The position numbers and the translations under genes are program-made. Source: Dehalococcoidia bacterium (GTDB lineage: Bacteria; Chloroflexota; Dehalococcoidia; Tepidiformales; Tepidiformaceae). From it: 42,913 bases of DNA. The DNA lies in contig JAGQHB010000088.1 of NCBI GenBank assembly GCA_020432045.1, positions 1 through 42,913 on the forward strand, written 5' to 3'. Below are positions 27,473 through 34,975 of this stretch, in pieces. Every line of letters starts with the position of its first letter. The first letter of the stretch is position 1. The notes under the pieces were generated by a model. The model had not been told where the DNA came from. It searched no databases and worked only from the letters and a program-made list of their open reading frames with translations.

Positions 27473-28255
27473 ATGGACCTCGGACTACAGGGGCGCGTCG
27501 CGCTAATAACGGGTGGCAGCGAAGGCATTGGACGGGCGACGGCGCTGGTCTTGACTCGCGAAGGCGCCCGCGTGGCGATCTGCTCGCGGCGGCCAGATGT
27601 TCTGGGCGAAGCAGCGAACGAGATCCGCGCTGCGACCGGTGTTTCGGTGCTCACGGTCTCCGCGGACGTGACCGTTGCAGAGGACCTTGGTGGCGTCGTC
27701 CAGCGTGTAGCCCAGGAACTTGGCGCGCCAACGATCCTTGTGAACAACGCCGGGACTTCCGCTGCCCGCGCGTTCGAAGCTGTCGACGACGATGCGTGGG
27801 CTTACGACATGGACCTGAAGTTCAACGCCGCCGTGAGGCTCTCGCGCCTCGTGGTCCCACACATGCGCGCTGCCGGCGGCGGCAGCATCGTGAACGTGAC
27901 CGCGATTGGTGGCAAGCACCCGGGAGCGGGTTCGATGCCGACGAGCGTCAGCCGCGCCGCCGGCCTCGCGCTCACGAAGGCGATGTCGAAGGACCTTGGG
28001 AAGGATCGGATTCGTGTGAACGCGGTCTGCATCGGGCTCGTGAAGAGCGCGCAGATTGAACGGGCCGCCCGAAACCGCTTTCCGGGAGCGAGCGTCGACG
28101 AGGCCTACCTACAGATGGGCGCGGGAGCCCCGCTGGCTCGCGTTGGCGAGTCCGTCGAAGCGGCGAACGTCATCGCTTTCCTCGCTTCGGAGGCTGCGGG
28201 CTACGTGACGGGCGTGGCCGTGAACATCGACGGCGGGATGTCCTCCAGCCTGTAG
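27473..28255 (+). CDS. SDR-family protein lacking the canonical Ser-Tyr-Lys triad
   Basis: This 260-residue protein has the full short-chain dehydrogenase fold: nucleotide loop ITGGSEGIGRATA (12-24), NNAGTS (91-96), and the C-terminal VTGVAVNIDGGMSS. The usual catalytic residues are replaced. Counting from FabG spacing, the Ser position is Ala144 (NVTAIGG), the Tyr position is Thr157 and the Lys position is Arg161 (PTSVSRAAGLALTK). I recall similar TSVxRAAGxxLTK proteins annotated as SDRs in other bacteria, so this looks like a subfamily rather than a decayed gene; it may use another mechanism or have no redox activity. AGGGAG precedes the ATG. It is divergent from the crotonase gene and followed 32 bases later by an epoxide hydrolase. 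Confidence 0.9.
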   Translation: MDLGLQGRVALITGGSEGIGRATALVLTREGARVAICSRRPDVLGEAANEIRAATGVSVLTVSADVTVAEDLGGVVQRVAQELGAPTILVNNAGTSAARAFEAVDDDAWAYDMDLKFNAAVRLSRLVVPHMRAAGGGSIVNVTAIGGKHPGAGSMPTSVSRAAGLALTKAMSKDLGKDRIRVNAVCIGLVKSAQIERAARNRFPGASVDEAYLQMGAGAPLARVGESVEAANVIAFLASEAAGYVTGVAVNIDGGMSSSL

Positions 28256-28287
28256 CGGACGCCATTGCTGGCGGCTAGCATCGCGCC

Positions 28288-29421
28288 ATGACCGAAGTTC
28301 GCCCGTTCTCCATCCACGTCGCCGATGAGGTGCTGGCCGACCTGAAAGACCGGCTGGCTCGGACTCGCTGGCCCGACTCGATTCCTGGTGCGGGGTGGGA
28401 CGAGGGGGCTGACCTCGCCTACGTAAAGGGACTCTGTCAGTACTGGCGCGAAGGTTACGACTGGCGTGCACACGAGGGCCACCTGAATCGCTGGCCGCAG
28501 TTCATGGCGGAGGTCGACGGTGTTGACTTCCACTTCTGGCACGTGAAGGGCAAAGGCCCGAATCCGTTCCCCTTACTGCTCGTTCACGGCTGGCCCGGGT
28601 CCATGTTCGAGTTCTATCACCTGATCGGCCGGCTCACCGACCCGGCCGCGCATGGCGGTGATGCGAGAGATTCGTTCGATGTCGTCATCCCGGCCCTGCC
28701 CGGGTATGGCTGGAGCGGCAAGCCAACGGAGCGAGGCTGGGGACCCAGCAGGACGGCAACAGCATTCAACAGGCTGATGACGGATGTGCTGGGCTATGAG
28801 CGCTACGGCACACAGGGCGGCGACTGGGGCGGGATCATCACTGCTCGCATGGGTGCGGCACATCCGGAACAAATCGCCGGGTGCCATCTGAACTTCCTCG
28901 TCGGCCAACCACCTCCCAGTGACGAATCTGAGGGCGGGAAGGCGGCAGCAGCGGAACGGCAACGGTTTGTTGCCGAGGAAACGGCATACAGCCAGCTCCA
29001 GGGAACGAAGCCTATGTCGCTTGCGATCGCCCAGGCGGACTCTCCCGCGGGTATCGCTGCCTGGATCGTGGAGAAGTTCCGCACATGGTCAGACTGTGGC
29101 GGAGACATCGAAAGCGTCTACACGAAGGATCAGCTGCTGACCAACATCATGTTCTACTGGGCGCCGAATTCGATCGTCAGCGCTGCGCGGATGTACTACG
29201 AATCGCGACGCGACGCTGGCGGTTTCGGGGATCGCGTCGCAGTGCCGGTCGCGGCGGCCGTGTTCCCGAAGGAGATCTATCGATCTCCGCGTCACTGGCT
29301 CGAAGGCCGCTTCAACATTCAGCGTTGGACGGAGTTCGACAAGGGTGGCCACTTCGCCGCAATGGAACGGCCGAAGGAACTGCTTGAGGACATGCGCGCC
29401 TTTTTCCGCACGGTCCGGTAG
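28288..29421 (+). CDS. Epoxide hydrolase (EHN-domain alpha/beta hydrolase)
   Basis: This 377-residue enzyme has the N-terminal EHN domain (FSIHVADEVLADLKDRLARTRW onward, about 7-110, seen in parts), then an alpha/beta hydrolase domain. The oxyanion motif HGWPGS (100-105) and the nucleophile Asp179 in GTQGGDWGG are clear. The catalytic His is in KGGHFAAMERP near residue 355. The order matches microsomal-type epoxide hydrolases, which open epoxides to diols. The gene follows the SDR on the same strand within 32 bases and is probably cotranscribed. Nothing in the sequence shows a signal peptide or membrane anchor. The natural epoxide is unknown. Confidence 0.93.
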   Translation: MTEVRPFSIHVADEVLADLKDRLARTRWPDSIPGAGWDEGADLAYVKGLCQYWREGYDWRAHEGHLNRWPQFMAEVDGVDFHFWHVKGKGPNPFPLLLVHGWPGSMFEFYHLIGRLTDPAAHGGDARDSFDVVIPALPGYGWSGKPTERGWGPSRTATAFNRLMTDVLGYERYGTQGGDWGGIITARMGAAHPEQIAGCHLNFLVGQPPPSDESEGGKAAAAERQRFVAEETAYSQLQGTKPMSLAIAQADSPAGIAAWIVEKFRTWSDCGGDIESVYTKDQLLTNIMFYWAPNSIVSAARMYYESRRDAGGFGDRVAVPVAAAVFPKEIYRSPRHWLEGRFNIQRWTEFDKGGHFAAMERPKELLEDMRAFFRTVR

Positions 29422-29536
29422 TCCGGAGGGAACAGGGTTCGGGCCTCGCCGGGCCAACTGGTAAAGTTGAAGGGGGTGAGTTCGACCGCTTGGCTGCGTC
29501 TTGAGCAGGCAGAAGCTCACCTCGGACGGGGGGAGC

Positions 29537-30640
29537 ATGCGCCAAACTGTCGAGACCGCCGTCCGCGCAGCGAAGTCATACGGTGCCGATCACTGTGCCG
29601 TCTTCGCCGGTGGTGTCACGTACTTCGCGTTGGTGTCGCTCTTTCCGCTCACGCTGTTCGCGATGTCCGTCACGGGCTTCATTTTTCAGGACCCGGTCGA
29701 CCAACAGCGGCTCGTAAACAATCTCCTCGACGCATTACCGATCGACAAGAGCAGCGGACGCGATGATCTTGCGGGGGTCATCGACTCGGTGGTGAGTGCT
29801 CGTGGGACGCTGGGAATCGTCGGGCTGGCCGGTGCGGCCTACTCTGCGAGCGCTCTGTTCGGATCAGTGCGCACCTCGCTCAACGCGGTGTTCAAGGTCG
29901 AAAAGAAGCGGACGTTCTTTATCGGGAAAACCGTGGACCTGGCGCTGGTCCTGGTCTTCACCATACTTCTGCTGCTATCCGTCGGCGTGACGTTCGGCAT
30001 CGCTTTCGCGCAGCGGTTCAGCGAAGACCTCTTCGGCGAGGATGCCGGCTGGATCACCGGTCGATCGCTGTCGCTGGCATATGCGCTGGTCCCGATTGCG
30101 GTGTCGGTCCTGGTGTTCGTTCTGCTCTACACGATCGTGCCGGCGCGAAGGGTTGGGCGTCGCAACGCCCTCATCGGCGGGCTCGTCGCGGCCGTGCTCT
30201 TCGAAGCCTTGAAGGTCGGGTTTGCCCAGTACGTCACGCGTCTCGGCAACTATGACGCGACCTACGGCACCCTTGGGTTCGTCATCGTGTTGTTGCTGTT
30301 CTTTAACTTCAGCGCCCAGATCATGCTGCTCGGCGCCGAAATCGCCCGTGCGAGGCTCGACATGGCGGAGGGTGAACCCAGACAGCGGTTCCGTGAAACG
30401 GACGCGATCATGTCCCGGCTAGCGCGATTCCTTCCGGCAAGTGCGCGAACGCGGCTGCCAGCAGTCGTGGCCGTCTCCAGCATTGCTGGGAATGGCGCCG
30501 CCCCCGCTGAAGAGCATGTGCCGCGCCGACTCCGGACGACGGAAGCGGCGCAAACCGCTGAGCGGCCGGGGACGCTTAGCGGGCTCGTGCTGCTGGGCGG
30601 ACTCGTCGTCGTGGCAGTGTTGGGCTTCCGGAAGCGTTAG
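29537..30640 (+). CDS. YihY/BrkB-type (virulence factor BrkB family) membrane protein
   Basis: This 367-residue inner-membrane protein has about six hydrophobic segments (around 30-50, 90-110, 135-160, 180-205, 215-235 and 250-270). The family blocks are VTYFALVSLFPLTLFAM, the SALFGSVRTSLNAVFKVEKKR loop (split across two blocks), and YGTLGFVIVLLLFFNFSAQIMLLGAEI. A last short hydrophobic end (LVLLGGLVVVAVLGFRKR) follows a polar linker, unlike most YihY proteins, and could be a further membrane segment. The function of the family is not established. The ATG at 29537 has GGGGGAG just before it; a TTG 36 bases upstream is less likely. An IS481 inverted repeat begins 3 bases after the stop codon. 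Confidence 0.92.
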   Translation: MRQTVETAVRAAKSYGADHCAVFAGGVTYFALVSLFPLTLFAMSVTGFIFQDPVDQQRLVNNLLDALPIDKSSGRDDLAGVIDSVVSARGTLGIVGLAGAAYSASALFGSVRTSLNAVFKVEKKRTFFIGKTVDLALVLVFTILLLLSVGVTFGIAFAQRFSEDLFGEDAGWITGRSLSLAYALVPIAVSVLVFVLLYTIVPARRVGRRNALIGGLVAAVLFEALKVGFAQYVTRLGNYDATYGTLGFVIVLLLFFNFSAQIMLLGAEIARARLDMAEGEPRQRFRETDAIMSRLARFLPASARTRLPAVVAVSSIAGNGAAPAEEHVPRRLRTTEAAQTAERPGTLSGLVLLGGLVVVAVLGFRKR

Positions 30641-30642
30641 GT

Positions 30643-30668
30643 GTAGTTCCCACAACGGTTGTTTACCG
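30643..30668 (+). repeat. Left terminal inverted repeat of the IS481 remnant
   Basis: The inverse complement of 31210-31235 matches at 20 of 26 positions, with the inner 11 bases (GTTGTTTACCG) perfect. It starts 3 bases after the YihY stop codon. Confidence 0.75.
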
Positions 30669-30732
30669 AACTAGTCATCAGCGTACGCAGATTGATTGGA
30701 CTGAGAGGGGCCAGCCGATGGTTTGGGCGTCT

Positions 30733-30838
30733 AACACGGCGAGCCAGTCTCCTTGAAGGCCTCGTCCAGACGCTTGCCACCACTCACGGGGATGCAGCCC
30801 AGCTTCTTCACGTCCAGGTGGACCAGCTCACCGAGCCG
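30733..30838 (-). pseudogene. Inverted fragment of an IS481 transposase (first-Asp motif)
   Basis: Read on the minus strand, this stretch encodes LGELVHLDVKKLGCIP followed by SGGKRLDEAF. That is the characteristic first catalytic Asp motif (LVHVDVKKLG) of IS481 transposases. The frame ends in a TAG at about 30735. It lies against the plus-strand fragment in the opposite orientation, so it is either an internal inversion or the trace of a second copy. It cannot make a working protein. Confidence 0.6.
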
Positions 30839-31215
30839 CCTTCGTGCTGAGATCCTCTCAAACGAGCAGGGCCCAAAGACCGCTGCCTTCCTCACTCGCA
30901 CCGTCCTCTCCTCCGCCCAGGGAGGAATCGCTATCCACCGAGTGCTCTCACAACGGCGGTAACTACCGCTCCTTCCCCTTCCAGGGCATGGCCAACGAGC
31001 ACAGCATCACCCTCAAGAAGACACGGCCCCTGCCGTCCCAGACCAACGGCGAGGTCGAGGCCGTCAACTGGACACTCCAGCGTGAGTGGACCTATCTGCG
31101 TCCGTCTCGCCCCAACACCGAGCACCAGGTCGGCCCCCAACCCTTCGTCGGTGACTACGACTACGCTCACCCTCACACTGCCATCGGCAACCAGCCACCG
31201 GCTTCGCGCCGGTAA
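30838..31215 (+). pseudogene. C-terminal half of an IS481 transposase, frameshifted
   Basis: From about 30838 the plus strand reads RLRAEILSNEQGPKTAAFL and ends IHRVLS. After a frame change near 30955, NGGNYRSF, KKTRPLPSQTNGEVEAVN, LQREWTYLRPSRPNTE and HPHTAIGNQPPASRR follow, ending at 31215. These are the familiar IS481 rve-domain blocks. The DN of the second-Asp motif is lost at the frame change, and ERFNRTL has decayed to EAVNWTL. The N-terminal DNA-binding domain is absent, so the gene is dead. Confidence 0.75.
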
Positions 31216-31235
31216 ACAACGGCGATAGGGACTAC
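31210..31235 (-). repeat. Right terminal inverted repeat of the IS481 remnant
   Basis: This pairs with 30643-30668. It overlaps the last codons of the transposase fragment, as is normal for this family, and lies 3 bases before the end of the GYD gene. Confidence 0.75.
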
Positions 31236-31238
31236 GCC

Positions 31239-31568
31239 CTAGAGCACCGGCTCGGTTTCGAACGTTTCGGATCCGGCTGCCGGCTGCGCCTCCCGCTCAG
31301 ATAGCAACCCGACGGGCACGGCGGGGAGCGTCTCGATGTGAGCGCCGGCACGAACCCCGAAGTTCAGCGAGAAACGGGCGATGGCTTCGTTGTCCGGCGC
31401 CTCCGCTATCGCGACGAAGTCATACTTGCCGAGCACCCCGTACAGGCCCAGACAGCGCACTCCCGGCGTTGCGGCGGCGACCTCGGCTCGGGCGAGGACC
31501 TCGGGGTCGGCCGCGACTCGTTCGCGGCCTTCCGGATACAGCGTTAACAACAGGACGTATGTGGCCAT
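31239..31568 (-). CDS. GYD-domain-like small protein
   Basis: This 109-residue protein resembles the GYD family of small ferredoxin-like fold proteins. It starts ATYVLLLTLYPEGRERVAADPE, has the GVRCLGLYGVLGKYDFVAIAEAPDNEAIARF core (in two blocks), and ends the domain at VRAGAHIETLPAVPV. The motif GKYDFV corresponds to the G-x-YD of the family. The biochemical role of GYD proteins is unknown. The last 20 residues are an acidic, probably unstructured tail. The gene lies between the IS481 relic and the RibD-C reductase. Its reading frame is intact, which suggests that the insertion sequence landed beside it rather than in it. Confidence 0.85.
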   Translation of the reverse strand: MATYVLLLTLYPEGRERVAADPEVLARAEVAAATPGVRCLGLYGVLGKYDFVAIAEAPDNEAIARFSLNFGVRAGAHIETLPAVPVGLLSEREAQPAAGSETFETEPVL

Positions 31569-31818
31569 CTCAGAAGTCTACGGGCAGCCGTCGCTTTCCG
31601 GCACCTGCCGGCATCAGCTCTGCTCGCGGTGACCTCTCAAATAGGCACCTGCGGACGCCACGGCTCGCGAGATGTCGTATCCGGTGATGATGCCGGCATT
31701 GCGGTCGCCGTCACCTTCGCGGACGGCAGCTTGCTACGTTTGGCAGGTGCTCATCAACTTGTTGGTAGCTCCAGACTGGCCCTTGGGGACGCTCCCGTCG
31801 CTCAGGGGTGTGACCACG

Positions 31819-32457
31819 TCATCGGGTGAACGTGAGGTGGGTGACGCCGCTGGGCGATAGGAAGACCTCCACGTCGTACTGCTGCTCCAACGCCTCCAGG
31901 CCGTCCCACAGCCGGACACCGCGGCCGAGCAGGATCGGGACCTGCACGATGTGCATCTGGTCAATGAGACCGGCAGCGAGGAATGCGCGCATCATGGTCG
32001 GGCCGCCACCGATGCGGACGTCCTGGCCGGCGGCTGCGTCCCTTGCCACCTCGAGTGCCTCCGCTGGCGCGGCATCAAGGAAGTGGAACGTCGTGCCACC
32101 CTCCATCTCCAGCGGCGGGCGCGGACGGTGGGTCAGGACGTACGTCGGCATATGGAACGGAGGGTTGTCGCCCCACCACCCTCGCCACTCCGGATCGTCT
32201 TGCCAGCCTGGAGGGCCGAACTTGCCCGCTCCCATGATCTCCGCACCAATCCCGGGTCCGTGCCGGGTGGCCATCACGTGATCGACACCCTCGGTGCCGC
32301 CCGGCTCGCCGAACATTTCGCGGCCGAACCGGGTGCCGAACATCCACTCGTGGAGCCGATGCCCTGCATGGCCGAACGGCGTGTCGAGGGCCTGTCCCTC
32401 GCCGGTAGCGAATCCGTCGAGCGAGATCGAGAAGTTATGGACGCGGACGAGCGACAC
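31819..32457 (-). CDS. Dihydrofolate reductase-like protein (RibD C-terminal domain family)
   Basis: This 212-residue protein has the dihydrofolate reductase/RibD-C fold typical of YyaP/YwjB-type proteins. The start is VHNFSISLDGFATGEGQ, followed by PTYVLTHRPRPPLEMEGG, the NADPH-loop block VRIGGGPTMMRAFLAAGLIDQMHI and the C-terminal VPILLGRGVRLWDGLE. Such proteins are probably NADPH-dependent reductases with unknown substrates; they do not replace true dihydrofolate reductase. A GTG at 32457 with GAAGGGG upstream was chosen as the start, since the frame upstream (to 32535) has no family similarity. The stop lies 250 bases from the GYD gene on the same strand. Confidence 0.88.
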   Translation of the reverse strand: MSLVRVHNFSISLDGFATGEGQALDTPFGHAGHRLHEWMFGTRFGREMFGEPGGTEGVDHVMATRHGPGIGAEIMGAGKFGPPGWQDDPEWRGWWGDNPPFHMPTYVLTHRPRPPLEMEGGTTFHFLDAAPAEALEVARDAAAGQDVRIGGGPTMMRAFLAAGLIDQMHIVQVPILLGRGVRLWDGLEALEQQYDVEVFLSPSGVTHLTFTR

Positions 32458-32796
32458 GGCGGCCCCTTCGAGTGATGTTGGTCGGGTCGGACTGGTAGAC
32501 CTGTCTTGCCGCGAGATTACATCCGCCATGGGCATCCGGCGACCCAGGGACAGTCAGAGCGCTGACGGCCCCGCTGACGTGCTGAGAGCGAGCCGAGTGA
32601 CCTTGTTGGTGTCCCCGCGAGATATCTCAAATGAGCTAGTCGCATCGGGGATTCTGTGAACCCGTTCGCCCGCGAGCCCTTGCATTTACTTTCGTTGGTC
32701 GCATCGCGGTGAACGGACCAGCTGAACTCAGAAGCCGGACCCTGGGCAGACTCTTGAAACAGCCCGTTACTGTGGCACCCGCACATAGACGGGTTA
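32458..32796. other. Gene-free stretch before tRNA-Asp
   Basis: No open frame here looks protein-like, and no known RNA motif was found. A weak inverted repeat (CCCCG...CGGGG, about 32612-32650, with a short palindromic GAGATATCTC inside) is the only structure seen. It probably contains the promoters for the flanking genes. Confidence 0.5.
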
Positions 32797-32873
32797 TGGC
32801 GACCCCGATCGGATTCGAACCGACGATCTCCACCTTGACAGGGTGGCATGTTAGGCCGCTACACCACGGGGCC
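32797..32873 (-). tRNA. tRNA-Asp (anticodon GTC)
   Basis: Read on the minus strand, this folds as a standard cloverleaf. The 7-bp acceptor stem starts GGCCCCG, the anticodon stem CCACC/GGTGG holds loop CTGTCAA with GTC at 34-36, and the T arm is GTCGG/CCGAT around TTCGAAT. Base 73 is G, as required for Asp, and CCA is encoded (32797-32799). Confidence 0.97.
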
Positions 32874-32940
32874 GCGCGGCGACCTTGCTAAGGTACGTTC
32901 GGGCAGGGAATCGAGCAACCCAAATGCTTCATCCGGGCGG

Positions 32941-33438
32941 TCACGCCGTGGCGTGCGGGCGGCGTCGTGAGATGTCCGCGCAGGCTTCGCAGACGCTTTC
33001 CGGCAGGATCCCCACCCGCATGAGGATGGCGAAGATCTTGCAGCCGAGGCAGAAGCCCACGAACGCCTCCAGCGAGGCAGCCACAAGGACCATCCCGACG
33101 AGTACATATGCCGCGGCCGTGAACCCGAGGCCGAAATGAAGTACCACGGCGGCCAACGACAACGTCGCGCCGATACCCTGCGCGAACCGCTTTGGGGGTC
33201 CCGGCGTGGGCCGCTCCGCAAGCGGCAGACGGGGTATCAGCACCCGTGTGACGAACAACGCGAGCGGGCTGATACGAGGCCCCGATAGGACGCGCGCCAG
33301 GAACCCGGCTGCCAGCAGCGCCACGAGCCACGGCGTCTGCGTCAGCAGCAACGCGGCGCATAGGACCGCCACACCCCCGGCCACGAGCCGGGCAGCGACT
33401 TCATTAACGGGGTCGGGAAATTCGAGCAGTTGCCGCAT
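32941..33438 (-). CDS. DUF4395 membrane protein
   Basis: This 165-residue membrane protein matches the DUF4395 layout. It begins FPDPVNEVAARL, then has two pairs of hydrophobic segments (about 15-50 and 85-125) around the loop LSGPRISPLALFVTRVLIP and RFAQGIGATLSL. The end carries the typical FCLGCKIFAIL and a later CEAC. The DUF4395 function is unknown. In other bacteria it often sits with thioredoxin or sulfurtransferase genes, but none is adjacent here. The gene lies just upstream of tRNA-Asp in the same direction, and a region of strong inverted repeats (33439-33771) precedes it. Confidence 0.88.
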   Translation of the reverse strand: MRQLLEFPDPVNEVAARLVAGGVAVLCAALLLTQTPWLVALLAAGFLARVLSGPRISPLALFVTRVLIPRLPLAERPTPGPPKRFAQGIGATLSLAAVVLHFGLGFTAAAYVLVGMVLVAASLEAFVGFCLGCKIFAILMRVGILPESVCEACADISRRRPHATA

Positions 33439-33477
33439 CGTCGATAAACCTGAGTAAGTTGGTCAAGATTATCGGCG

Positions 33478-33506
33478 ACCCCGGCAGTCACTGCAACTGC
33501 CGGGGT
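33478..33506. terminator. Strong hairpin upstream of the DUF4395 gene
   Basis: A perfect 11-bp stem (33478-33488 with 33496-33506) closes a 7-nt loop. It lies about 40 bases upstream of the DUF4395 start. No T run follows on either strand. It could end a transcript from the structured region at 33644-33741 or act in the DUF4395 leader. Confidence 0.5.
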
Positions 33507-33509
33507 GAC

Positions 33510-33745
33510 GCGTGCCTTCCACGCTCCGTCCACCGTTTCGCCACCGGGCGTGAACCCGCACGCACTGCCAATAGCCCCGGGGCTTCCGACTCTCATGGTG
33601 GGTCGAGCGCGCGGTGCGCAGGGTGGCACCTCCCACGGTCTTTCCCGTTTCGTGCCGCGCGCCGGCCCCTTATGCCTGCAAGGCACGGGCGCCTGCGCGA
33701 AGTATTGCGACTTCACGACGGCGCGCAGGGAACGAAACGGGGGCC
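33510..33745 (-). ncRNA. Candidate structured RNA in the DUF4395-cupredoxin intergenic region
   Basis: The stretch 33439-33771 has no convincing gene but contains nested inverted repeats. 33644-33653 pairs with 33732-33741 (10 bp), and 33657-33663 with 33720-33726 (7 bp). Inside are two small hairpins (GAAGT/ACTTC and TGCCT/AGGCA on the minus strand). An independent 11-bp stem at 33478-33506 could end it. I found no match to the conserved parts of RNase P RNA, tmRNA, SRP RNA or the common riboswitches I know. The strand is uncertain; minus is given because the only nearby gene that could be led by it (DUF4395) is on that strand. Confidence 0.35.
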
Positions 33746-33771
33746 GGGCGTGGCGATTCAGTGACGCCCCG

Positions 33772-34881
33772 CTACCGGCGTCGCGCGGTGGTTACGATGG
33801 CCAATGTCACACCCAACAGTGAAACGACAACGATCAGCCCAACCACACCGAGCGGCCGGCCACCTATCACCTCGTCCTGCCCGGCGTTGCCCGTCGCTGG
33901 TGGCCGGGGCGTGATAGGTGTCGCGGTAGCCGAACCCGCTGGCGGCGGGCCCGTCGCCGGGAGCACGACGATCTCGCCAACCATGCCCTGCGTGTCGTGG
34001 AGAATGCAGTAGTAGAGGTAGGTGCCCGGACGAGCGAACTTCATCTCAAAGTCGAGGCCAAGGGGCCAGTCAACGCCGATCGCACCGCTGTTCCAGTAGC
34101 CGCTTCCGTCGTACGCCTCACCAGGACGGAACTGCTCGGCCACCGCAGGGTTGTCGACAATCGGCAAACCGCCGGGGAACGGCCCAAACGTCGCCGTGTG
34201 GGGTGTCTTCACCGCCGAATGCCAGCGAACCGTGTCACCCTCGCGAATTGTTACGCGAGGCGGGAAGAACTGCTGCACGTCTCCGTAGCTCGTCGCCCCG
34301 GCAATCGCGACAACGTGTTCCCTTGACCCATCAGGCAGCGGCGATTGCATATCAGGACGCGATGCCCAGTCGCTGGCAATTGCTTTGAGATCGACGAGCG
34401 CAGCGGTGAACTCAAGGCCACCCCGCGCGTCCGTGGCGACCTGGTCATCGCCGGGGCCGTCTATCACCGTCACCGTCCCTCGCATCTCGGCGTGTGTGAC
34501 GCAGTAGAACGGATACGCGCCTGGTGTTGGAAACCGCACCTCGTAGCTCTTGTCCGGGCCGAAGGTGAGATCGGAAGTGTGGAATCTGTCGCCCGCGTAG
34601 GCACTCCCAGTGGGAGACGATTGCGGTGCTCCCGCTTGCGGCACGCCGAAGGTCACCGTGTGTGGCTCGAACCACGGGAACTCCCAGCGCACAGTACTCC
34701 CGGCACTCACGGTGAACGACGCTGGCAGAAATGCGTTGATTGCGTAGCCGTTCTCGCCATCACCCGCACGCACTACCAGGACCGACGGCTGATCGTTGCT
34801 GGCCTCTGCCTGCATCACCCGGGGCGATATCGCCAGTACAAGAGCAACGGCGAGCGCCCCGAGGCATAAGGGTCTCATCAT
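33772..34881 (-). CDS. Exported, membrane-anchored protein with two cupredoxin domains
   Basis: This 369-residue protein has a signal peptide (about 1-28), two plastocyanin-like copper domains and a C-terminal membrane helix (about 342-362) ending in RRR. Each domain shows the type 1 copper set. In the first these are His74 (EPHTVTFG), Cys127, His130 and Met133 (YCVTHAEM). In the second they are His228 (TPHTATFG), Cys292, His295 and Met300 (YCILHDTQGM). A Pro/Thr-rich linker precedes the anchor. It probably carries electrons or binds copper on the outer face of the membrane. No partner oxidase is in the window. The start could be either of two adjacent ATG codons. Confidence 0.92.
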   Translation of the reverse strand: MMRPLCLGALAVALVLAISPRVMQAEASNDQPSVLVVRAGDGENGYAINAFLPASFTVSAGSTVRWEFPWFEPHTVTFGVPQAGAPQSSPTGSAYAGDRFHTSDLTFGPDKSYEVRFPTPGAYPFYCVTHAEMRGTVTVIDGPGDDQVATDARGGLEFTAALVDLKAIASDWASRPDMQSPLPDGSREHVVAIAGATSYGDVQQFFPPRVTIREGDTVRWHSAVKTPHTATFGPFPGGLPIVDNPAVAEQFRPGEAYDGSGYWNSGAIGVDWPLGLDFEMKFARPGTYLYYCILHDTQGMVGEIVVLPATGPPPAGSATATPITPRPPATGNAGQDEVIGGRPLGVVGLIVVVSLLGVTLAIVTTARRR

Positions 34882-34975
34882 CCACAGCGTACGCTCGGCG
34901 GCGGCCTGCGAAACCTGCCCGTTCGTCCATGATCAAGGGTGCAGCCGGCCGGAATCCGGCTCACCGCGCGTGGAA

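Larger units (their letters stand above)
30643..31235 (+). mobile_element. Decayed IS481-family insertion sequence with both terminal inverted repeats
   Basis: The ends 30643-30668 and 31210-31235 are imperfect inverted repeats of 26 bases with 20 matches. The interior, about 540 bases, is roughly half of a normal IS481 element. It holds a transposase fragment in the plus direction (30838-31215) and a piece with the first-Asp motif in the minus direction (30733-30838). No target-site duplication is evident. The left end touches the stop codon of the YihY gene. Confidence 0.8.

Noticed and set aside
33618-33645. GGGTGGCACC on the plus strand resembling a T-box antiterminator
   Set aside because: The GCG after ACC is missing, no specifier loop was found and no amino-acid gene follows on the plus strand.
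33342-33716. 124-codon open frame on the minus strand overlapping the DUF4395 start
   Set aside because: It crosses the inverted repeats, is rich in Pro, Arg and Cys without a fold pattern, and overlaps a better-supported gene.
33439-33771. RNase P, tmRNA, SRP RNA or a cobalamin/TPP/FMN riboswitch
   Set aside because: None of the conserved core sequences I know for these RNAs could be found on either strand.
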